Source: Cyanobacteria bacterium UBA4641
Lineage (GTDB): Bacteria; Cyanobacteriota; Vampirovibrionia; Gastranaerophilales; Gastranaerophilaceae
Assembly (NCBI GenBank): GCA_002405805.1
Contig: DHMN01000030.1
Span: 1 to 6,124, forward strand
Direction of reading: 5' to 3'
Length of the DNA stretch: 6,124 nt
The notes under the pieces were generated by a model. That model was not told the origin of the DNA. It did not search any database and saw only the letters and a list, made by a program, of their open reading frames with translations. A program made the position numbers and the translations under genes. Position 1 is the first letter of the stretch, and each line of letters opens with the position of its first letter. This document shows positions 1-5,000 of this stretch, one piece after another.

Positions 1-37
1 AAAATCCGCAGTTCAGCATGACTATAAAGAATAAACA

Positions 38-64
38 GTCATTCCGAACTAAATTCAGAATGAC
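38..64. repeat. Imperfect inverted repeat (REP-like hairpin)
   Basis: The arms GTCATTCCGAA (38-48) and TTCAGAATGAC (54-64) are reverse complements at 10 of 11 positions, separated by the five bases CTAAA. A further half-arm, TTCAGCATGAC at 12-22, matches the right arm at 10 of 11 positions, so part of a second copy probably precedes it. Hairpins of the form TCATTC-GAA...TTC-GAATGA are known as dispersed intergenic repeats in several bacterial groups. On the minus strand a moderately T-rich stretch follows, so the hairpin may also act as a weak terminator for the operon ending at 175. That role is inference. Confidence 0.6.
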
Positions 65-78
65 AACATAAAAAATCC

Positions 79-145
79 TGTCATTACGAGGAGCTTTGAC
101 TTTCAATTGTGGTAATGGTTTTCACAGAGTGACGTAGTAATCCCC
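79..145. repeat. REP-like dispersed element with an enlarged middle
   Basis: The ends TGTCATTACGAGGAGC (79-94) and GTGACGTAGTAATCCC (129-144) resemble the two halves of the common intergenic repeat whose usual form is near CATTGCGAGGAGCGAAGCGACG-GGCAATC. ATTAC at 83-87 pairs with GTAAT at 137-141. In the usual short form the halves lie a few bases apart. Here about 34 bases separate them, so this copy is diverged, expanded or carries an insertion. The assignment rests on recalled consensus and was not checked by a search. Confidence 0.5.
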
Positions 146-158
146 TGCACTGAGTGCA
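146..158. repeat. Perfect short palindrome TGCACT-G-AGTGCA
   Basis: Six-base arms are perfectly complementary around a single G, 17 bases beyond the end of the minus-strand gene. It directly follows the REP-like element and may be its outer edge. A protein-binding site is possible but unsupported, since no promoter is next to it. Confidence 0.4.
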
Positions 159-174
159 TTGCCTTACCTCAATT

Positions 175-798
175 TTACTTTTTTGCTTCTTGATGTTTTT
201 GTTCAGGCTTTTGCGGAGCGTCAAATCCGAGAGCTTTCATTACAGGGTGGATAATCGGATGTGATACAATTGGCGCAAGTATCGCTAATCCTGCAACAGA
301 ACCGAAGATTGAACCTGCTTCAATAACACCTCTTGCCAAGTTTTCGCTATCTTGAGAAATCTCTTTTTTAGTAGCTTTTTCAGCATCTGCAACTTTTTCT
401 CTGGTGAAAGTTACGCCCAATTTTTTGCTCAATTCATCCAGTTTTGCAGTTTTTTCGGCTTCGGTTTTCAATTGGTGGAAATTCATAAATTCTTTTACGC
501 TTCCAAACGCTTTGAATACCGCCTCATTTTTGTAACTGTTTTGCGCAATTTTATAAGCATATTTTTTAGCTAACGGTGTGATTGCAGCCAAGTATATTGC
601 TAAACATGTTGCTTGGTATAAAAATTCTTTTGTTGCTGAAAATTTCTTTGTTTGTGGGTCGATTTGTTTATCCATCAAAATAAATGACGGACGACCTATA
701 GCTTTCAAGCAAGTTTCTGTTGTAACTTGGGTTACTGTACTTTGAGTCGCATTGTATATTGCAGGACTTGTTATAAGGTTTTGAATTGCTCCTATCAT
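175..798 (-). CDS. Small paralogous membrane protein, second gene of a coupled pair (unknown function)
   Basis: This gene encodes 207 residues; I do not recognise a named family. Two hydrophobic stretches are visible, around residues 63-78 and 157-188, so it is probably an integral membrane protein without a cleaved signal peptide. Between them lies a charged, Lys/Glu/Ala-rich segment (about 90-153) that looks helical and may form a coiled coil. Residues 32-60 carry the pattern K-x-I-x-RPxFxxMDK, then PxTKK, x-x-A, x-x-E-x-L. The upstream neighbour has the same pattern at the same spacing (offset one residue), so the two are tandem paralogs. A weaker shared patch near the second hydrophobic region (P-x-x-S...I-H-P...ALG, ending near 191) supports this. 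The ATG is one base after the upstream TAA, and GAGGG (808-812) nine bases before it is a good ribosome-binding site inside the upstream gene's last codons. Translation is therefore probably coupled. The function cannot be told from sequence alone. Confidence 0.85.
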   Translation of the reverse strand: MIGAIQNLITSPAIYNATQSTVTQVTTETCLKAIGRPSFILMDKQIDPQTKKFSATKEFLYQATCLAIYLAAITPLAKKYAYKIAQNSYKNEAVFKAFGSVKEFMNFHQLKTEAEKTAKLDELSKKLGVTFTREKVADAEKATKKEISQDSENLARGVIEAGSIFGSVAGLAILAPIVSHPIIHPVMKALGFDAPQKPEQKHQEAKK

Positions 799-799
799 A

Positions 800-1342
800 T
801 TATCCGACCCTCATTCCTGAATTTGTAAAAGTTGACATGCTAACAGGTTGTGACATCGGAAGTTTGCCGATTGTTCCTGTTGATGCGATTGGATTTTTCA
901 ATGCAGGTTCTTCAACTTTTGATGTAATATCTAATTTTTGAACGTCATGCTTTTTGTCAGGTTGTTTGCCTAAAATCTTATCGGTAAATGGCTTAATAAC
1001 AAGTGAACACAACCCAGGGATTACAAATAACGCCGCTGCACAAACACCTGCAAAACGTAGGTTATGTTTTGCGATTTCTGATTTTGCAGGGTCTTTAAAT
1101 AACGCTGCACCTTTACCTGCTAAAGCTCCACAAGTTAAGTATGTTGGGATTGCGATGACTTCTGTCAACCCTTCTCTTAACGCTGCATATTTTTTTGTTT
1201 CCGGCGCTTCTTTTTTGTCCATCATTGTGAACATCGGTCTGCAAATCCCTTTTACTGTAGCGATTGCGACAACTACGTACGCCGGATTGTTATTCTTTCC
1301 CAAGGCTTTTAAAGCACTTTTTATTCCACTACCTAGTGACAT
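800..1342 (-). CDS. Small paralogous membrane protein, first gene of a coupled pair (unknown function)
   Basis: This gene encodes 180 residues; I do not recognise a named family. Hydrophobic segments lie near residues 21-30, 61-79 and 96-118, suggesting two or three membrane passes. The core motif is at residues 31-59: K-G-I-C-RPMFTMMDKK, PETKK, A-A-x-R-E-x-L, matching the downstream paralog. This protein lacks the long charged insert between its hydrophobic segments (only about 15 residues here). Instead it has a longer polar C-terminal tail (about 121-180) rich in Lys, Pro, Ser and Thr and ending in Asn-Ser-Gly-Met-Arg-Val-Gly. The start is favoured by GGAAG (1349-1353) six bases upstream of the ATG. 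It is the promoter-proximal gene of the pair; the A/T-tract spacer and a shared 18-bp sequence lie upstream. Similar short proteins seem to occur in Gastranaerophilales genomes, but this is recollection and not a search result. Confidence 0.87.
   Translation of the reverse strand: MSLGSGIKSALKALGKNNNPAYVVVAIATVKGICRPMFTMMDKKEAPETKKYAALREGLTEVIAIPTYLTCGALAGKGAALFKDPAKSEIAKHNLRFAGVCAAALFVIPGLCSLVIKPFTDKILGKQPDKKHDVQKLDITSKVEEPALKNPIASTGTIGKLPMSQPVSMSTFTNSGMRVG
808..812 (-). promoter_or_regulatory. Ribosome-binding site of the downstream paralog, inside the upstream gene
   Basis: GAGGG on the minus strand lies nine bases before the ATG at 798. It is made from the Arg-Val codons that end the upstream gene, and the order is ATG AGG GTC GGA TAA T ATG. 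Ribosomes finishing the first gene would sit on this site, which supports coupled translation of the pair. Confidence 0.7.
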
Positions 1343-1348
1343 TTATTT

Positions 1349-1353
1349 CTTCC
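1349..1353 (-). promoter_or_regulatory. Ribosome-binding site of the first membrane-protein gene
   Basis: GGAAG on the minus strand, within GGCGGAAGAA, sits six bases before the ATG at 1342. The spacing is normal and it fixes the chosen start. Confidence 0.6.
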
Positions 1354-1392
1354 GCCAAATCTTAGTTATTGTATTTTAGGTTATTACCAACA

Positions 1393-1410
1393 TGTATTGT
1401 AAAACAAAAG
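1393..1410. repeat. 18-bp shared upstream sequence, copy 1
   Basis: TGTATTGTAAAACAAAAG matches copy 2 at 2009-2026 in 17 of 18 bases. Both copies lie upstream of minus-strand genes in the same orientation, and read on that strand both include a TACAAT box. This copy ends 51 bases before the ATG at 1342. Confidence 0.55.
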
Positions 1411-1462
1411 AAAAATTTTTTTGCTATAAATTTTGAAAATTTTAACATTTTTTTTATAATCC

Positions 1463-2005
1463 CTAATATTTAAAACAATCTTTGTCGTGGTCATTGACTA
1501 TTCCAATGGCTTGCAAATACGAATAAATAATGACTGTTCCGACATATTTCATCCCTCGTTTTTTGAGGTCTTTTGATATTTTATCTGATAGAGGGGAACT
1601 TACAATAGTTTCACCTGTTGTATTTTTGATAACTTTGTTATCAGTAAAACTCCAAATATAATTTGAAAAACTGCCATATTCTTTTTGGATTTCTTTGAAA
1701 ATTTTAGCATTATTTATTGCTGCGGTGATTTTTCCTCGACTTCTTATTATTGCAGGGTTATTCAGCATTTGTTCTATTTTTTCATCGTCGTAATTTATGA
1801 TTTTATCAAGTTCAAAGTTATCAAATTCTGCGCGAAATGCATCACGCTTTTTAAGTACAGTAATCCATGATAATCCTGCTTGAAAAGATTCAAGAATCAA
1901 AAGTTCTAAAAGCTCCCTATCATCATACTTTGGAACTCCCCATTCTTCATCGTGATATTTTACATATATGTCGGATTTTTCATCTACCCAAAAGCATCTT
2001 TTCAT
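1463..2005 (-). CDS. tag: DNA-3-methyladenine glycosylase I (Tag)
   Basis: This base-excision repair enzyme removes 3-methyladenine from alkylated DNA in the cytoplasm, leaving an abasic site. The protein is 180 residues, close to the usual length of about 185-190, and looks intact. It aligns along its whole length with E. coli Tag as I remember it. The family zinc site is complete: Cys4, His18, His173 and Cys177 (E. coli Cys4, His17, His175, Cys179). The catalytic or base-recognition glutamate is Glu39, followed by QAGLSW with Trp47. Other family signatures are YHDEEWGVP (17-25), WITVLKKR (47-54), IIRSRGKI (86-93), LKKRGMKYVG (147-156) and NDH (171-173). The start is the ATG at 2005 because MKRCFW matches the family N-terminus. 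An in-frame TTG at 2023 would add six unmatched residues. No Shine-Dalgarno sequence is evident before the ATG. tag is read towards the membrane-protein pair but is separated from it by 120 bp, so it is probably its own unit. Nothing suggests horizontal transfer. Confidence 0.95.
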   Translation of the reverse strand: MKRCFWVDEKSDIYVKYHDEEWGVPKYDDRELLELLILESFQAGLSWITVLKKRDAFRAEFDNFELDKIINYDDEKIEQMLNNPAIIRSRGKITAAINNAKIFKEIQKEYGSFSNYIWSFTDNKVIKNTTGETIVSSPLSDKISKDLKKRGMKYVGTVIIYSYLQAIGIVNDHDKDCFKY

Positions 2006-2006
2006 A

Positions 2007-2021
2007 GTTGTATTGTACAAC
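2007..2021. repeat. Inverted repeat GTTGTA-TTG-TACAAC at the tag start
   Basis: Two perfect six-base arms around TTG begin two bases from the tag ATG, and an eight-base palindrome TTGTACAA (2013-2020) lies within. The position between promoter and start codon would suit an operator or a small mRNA hairpin limiting ribosome access. It overlaps copy 2 of the 18-bp shared sequence. Chance occurrence in AT-rich DNA cannot be excluded. Confidence 0.4.
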
Positions 2022-2026
2022 AAAAG
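2009..2026. repeat. 18-bp shared upstream sequence, copy 2
   Basis: TGTATTGTACAACAAAAG differs from copy 1 (1393-1410) at one base only. It starts three bases from the tag ATG at 2005. On the minus strand it contains TACAAT. If this is a -10 box, with TTGAAG at 2037-2042 (19-base spacer) as a poor -35, the tag transcript would start almost at the ATG and have no leader, fitting the missing ribosome-binding site. Confidence 0.5.
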
Positions 2027-2037
2027 TTCAAAAACTC

Positions 2038-2066
2038 TTCAATAATTTGATTTTCTATTGTATAAT
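2038..2066 (+). promoter_or_regulatory. Candidate promoter of the TPR gene
   Basis: A perfect TATAAT at 2061-2066, preceded directly by TTG, lies 31 bases before the start codon of the exported TPR protein. The best -35 at 17-base spacing is TTCAAT (2038-2043), only three of six matches, so the promoter would depend mainly on its -10 box. It overlaps the candidate tag promoter on the other strand. Confidence 0.5.
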
Positions 2067-2085
2067 CTTAGCAGAAATCAGTTAA
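2057..2085 (-). promoter_or_regulatory. Candidate tag promoter
   Basis: On the minus strand TTAACT (2080-2085) and TACAAT (2057-2062) are separated by 17 bases, matching the sigma-70 consensus at four and five of six positions. Transcription would begin near 2050 and give a leader of about 45 bases. It competes with the nearer TACAAT box in copy 2 of the shared 18-bp sequence. It overlaps the -10 box of the divergent gene. Confidence 0.4.
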
Positions 2086-2088
2086 TAT

Positions 2089-2092
2089 GGGG
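2089..2092 (+). promoter_or_regulatory. Weak ribosome-binding site of the TPR gene
   Basis: GGGG five bases before the ATG at 2098 is the only purine-rich, G-containing element at suitable distance. It supports this start over the in-frame ATGs at 2137 and 2140, which would remove the positively charged part of the signal peptide. Confidence 0.5.
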
Positions 2093-2097
2093 TAACT

Positions 2098-5000
2098 ATG
2101 AGAAATAAGAAGAATTTAGGGTTATTAGTTGCAATAATGATGCTTAGCATCTCAAATATAAATATTCCGGCATTTTCTGCAGATAAAACAGAACCTGTGG
2201 AAAAACAATCGGTAGAGTCCGAAGATATCAAGGTGAATCGTGAAACTTTGGAAAAGGCATCAAATGCTATTACCAACAAAGATTACCAGTCTGCAATTGT
2301 ATTTTTGACAGCATATATAAATAACAAACCTAAAAAATATGAAGCCTATAAAATGCGTGGTGAAGCGTTTTACGCACTAAGGCAGTATAGATTAGCTCAA
2401 GCTGATTTTCAAAAGGCTATAGAATTAAAATCTTCTGATGATAAATTTATCACAGGGACGAAGGTTTTGAGTGCTGTAGTATTGGGTGCAGATAAGCAAG
2501 AACAATACCAAAACCCTGAACTTGGCAATCTGTACGGAGAATTGATGTATGCGCAAAAAGCCCTAAATAATCCAGCTTATGAGTCAACATTCCAAAAAGC
2601 TTTCCATTATAATTCTCATATTTATTTACCACAACCGAAAAAAGATGATATTGCAAAGATTAACTGTCCTCAAAAGTATGGAAAAGTTCTAAATCCGCAA
2701 GGGGTGGATTCGTATATCTATGGTGCGATTTCTGATATTGAAAAAGGAAACTTCCACGAGGCTGCATATAAAACTCAATATATCACATCAAATTATCCAA
2801 AATATTACTTGGGATACTATTTGACAGGCGTTGCGATGTCAGGTTTGGAACAAGAACAAGATGCAATTGTTGCTTTTGAATCTGCATTAAAAGCTAATCC
2901 GTACGATTTTGAATCTTTTGCAAGTTTGGGGCAGGTTTATTATAGTGAGGCTGAAAAAACTTTTTCAAAAGATGCTGCGCTAAAATCAATTGATTATTTC
3001 AACAAAGCTCTAAAATACAATCCTAATTGCTATATTTACCATTTTTATATCGGTTTAAACCAGTTGCAATTGGGAGATTATGACAAAGCTGTTTTAAGTT
3101 TTGACAGTGCCATTAAATTGAAAACAAATGACTACAACAGTATGTATTACAAATTGATAGCACAACAGTTAAAAGGTGATTATAATGCCGTTGTAGATGG
3201 TGCGACAAAGCTATTGTACAGGCATGTGTCAAATTACAATTCTGTATTATATTTAAGAGCACTTGCTTATTTCAAGTCAGGAAATTCCGATGCTGCGGTT
3301 GCTGATTTAGAAAAAATTCACAATAATATGAATGATATTTATAATGCGGATGTTAAATCTTTATCGCAAAAAGAAATGACACTTGCGCCATATTTGTATT
3401 ATTTGAAGGCTCAAATCCTTCAACAAAGAGGTTTTGGTGCAAAAGTGGATTTGGCAAAAGCTTATCAAAATCCGATTATCGCAGTTTTATCTAAAGGTGA
3501 TGGTTTTGCAAATTCAGCTTTGAGAATTTCAGCTAGTGATGTTGAAGACCAATATGATTATATCAGAACTACTTTTGGAGATTTGAGAGTTAGTTTTGAG
3601 TACTTAAATCCTGATTACAAGTTGGTTTCAATGGATAGTAAAACCGTCGCTGAAACTCCTAAACCTCCAGAAATTCAGGCAGAAAAAGCTCAAGAAAGTC
3701 CTATAGCTGCAGAACTTGCTGCAAAAAATACGGTTGAAAATATGACCGAATCTGTTCCAACAGATGCTCAGTCTTTGAAACAATCAACTGACCCAATTGA
3801 GATGATTTCAACTGACAATCAGGTTTCTATTGCACAAATGTTGGCATCTCAATCTTTGAATGTTGCGCAAAATCAGAATAATAATTCGCCTGTTGAAATT
3901 TCTGATGTTGTAAAAACAGTTGAACCTACTGTAGTTGTTGAAACTGTTGCAACTGAACCCCAAAAAACTGAAAAGGTTGCCCAAAAAGAAAATGTTGTGG
4001 CAGAAGTTGAATCAAAAACTGTTGAAACAGAAGTTCAAAAAGAGCCTGTTGCTGTGACTAAAGTTGTCGCAGAACCAACCCAAAAAGAAGAGGTTCAAGA
4101 ACCGACTAACGCTGCACAGGTAGCAGCGTTCGACCCTGATACGATTGTGTTTACTGCACCTGAGCAAAAAGAATCTGAATCTTTTGAAATAAAATATGAT
4201 GAGCCAAAAGTAGAAAAAGTTGCTCAAGATACGACTTCAAAAATCGAAAATTTAGAGTTTGGAGAAACTGAAACTAAACCTCAAGAAACTCAAATTTCAA
4301 CAGAACAAACTCCAACAAGAGCTGTTGCAACTGAAATCAAAGAATCTCAAGATTTTGTAATTTCATATAATGAAGAAACAAAACAAGAGCCTGTGGTTGA
4401 AGAAAAATCAGAACCGATTACTGAACAAAAAACTGATATTGCAGAGGTTGAGACTCCTGCATCTGTTATAGCTCAAGTTGAAGAGCCTAAAACTATAGAA
4501 TCTAAAACTGTAGAATCAACAACAACAGTACCTGCAAAAGTTATAACAATTGCAAAAATGCCTGTTCCAACAAAATCTGAAACGGTTGAAGTAAAAGAAA
4601 CTGCATCAGCTGAACACGAGCCTCAAGTACAAGATGAGGCCCAAAAATCTGCAGTTGTTGAAAAACACGCTAATGTTGATTTGAAAGAGTTTAATGTTCC
4701 AAATGCAAAAGCTCCTGAAATCCGTGAAGATGATGAGGTTGTTGTGTTAGAACCAAAATCATTTATTCAAAGTGCAGAAAATAGATTGGCAAATGAGTCA
4801 TTTAACTTAAACACGAATAAAATTACCGATAATTTTGCAGAGTTTAAGCAAGAAAATGTGTCTACGGCTGAAACTGCTGAACCAAGCGAAATTTTAGCAA
4901 CTGCACCAAATCAGCCTGAACCTGAAATTATTTCAGATGCCATAGTCAAAACAGAAAAAGTTGCGGATGTCACAAATACGGTTACAAATTTGGTTGACCC

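Larger units (their letters stand above)
1..174. other. Repeat-rich intergenic region without a gene
   Basis: I see no credible reading frame or tRNA here. The stretch lies downstream of the minus-strand membrane-protein pair and holds several palindromic segments, listed separately: an imperfect hairpin at 38-64, a half-copy of the same arm at 12-22, a REP-like element at about 79-145 and a short palindrome at 146-158. Such clustering of small palindromes between genes is typical of dispersed non-coding repeats. Some could also help end transcription of the minus-strand operon, but no clean hairpin followed by a T-run is visible. Confidence 0.7.
1343..1462. promoter_or_regulatory. A/T-tract spacer, likely promoter region of the membrane-protein pair
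   Basis: This 120-bp spacer lies between the tag stop and the next minus-strand start. It has long A and T runs (about 1411-1425 and 1447-1458) and an A/T-only inverted repeat, AAATTTT-G-AAAATTT (1428-1442). Read on the minus strand, the T-rich run could end tag transcripts or act as an upstream promoter element. Two TACAAT boxes are present on the minus strand, at 1396-1401 and 1368-1373. Neither has a convincing -35 box, so the exact promoter is undecided. Confidence 0.45.

Noticed and set aside
1..174. CRISPR array or tRNA in the left intergenic region
   Set aside because: The repeats are not evenly spaced or identical, and no cloverleaf with a T-loop sequence could be found.
352..573. 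Plus-strand open frame rich in Phe opposite the second membrane-protein gene
   Set aside because: The Phe-rich product is the antisense image of Lys and Glu codons, and there is no start signal.
954..1379. Plus-strand open frame of 141 codons opposite the first membrane-protein gene
   Set aside because: It mirrors the minus-strand gene, which has a clear paralog next door and a ribosome-binding site. The plus frame has neither.
1685..1870. Plus-strand open frame within tag
   Set aside because: It lies opposite a gene whose catalytic and zinc residues are all intact, so it is a shadow.
2006..2023. Upstream TTG start for tag, adding six residues
   Set aside because: The family begins directly at M-x-R-C-x-W, which the ATG at 2005 gives exactly. 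The extra residues have no counterpart.
2082..2656. Minus-strand open frames at 2082-2279 and 2450-2656 and a similar one at 4012-4227
   Set aside because: All lie opposite the large TPR gene, have no recognisable domain, and the first would cover the signal-peptide codons.
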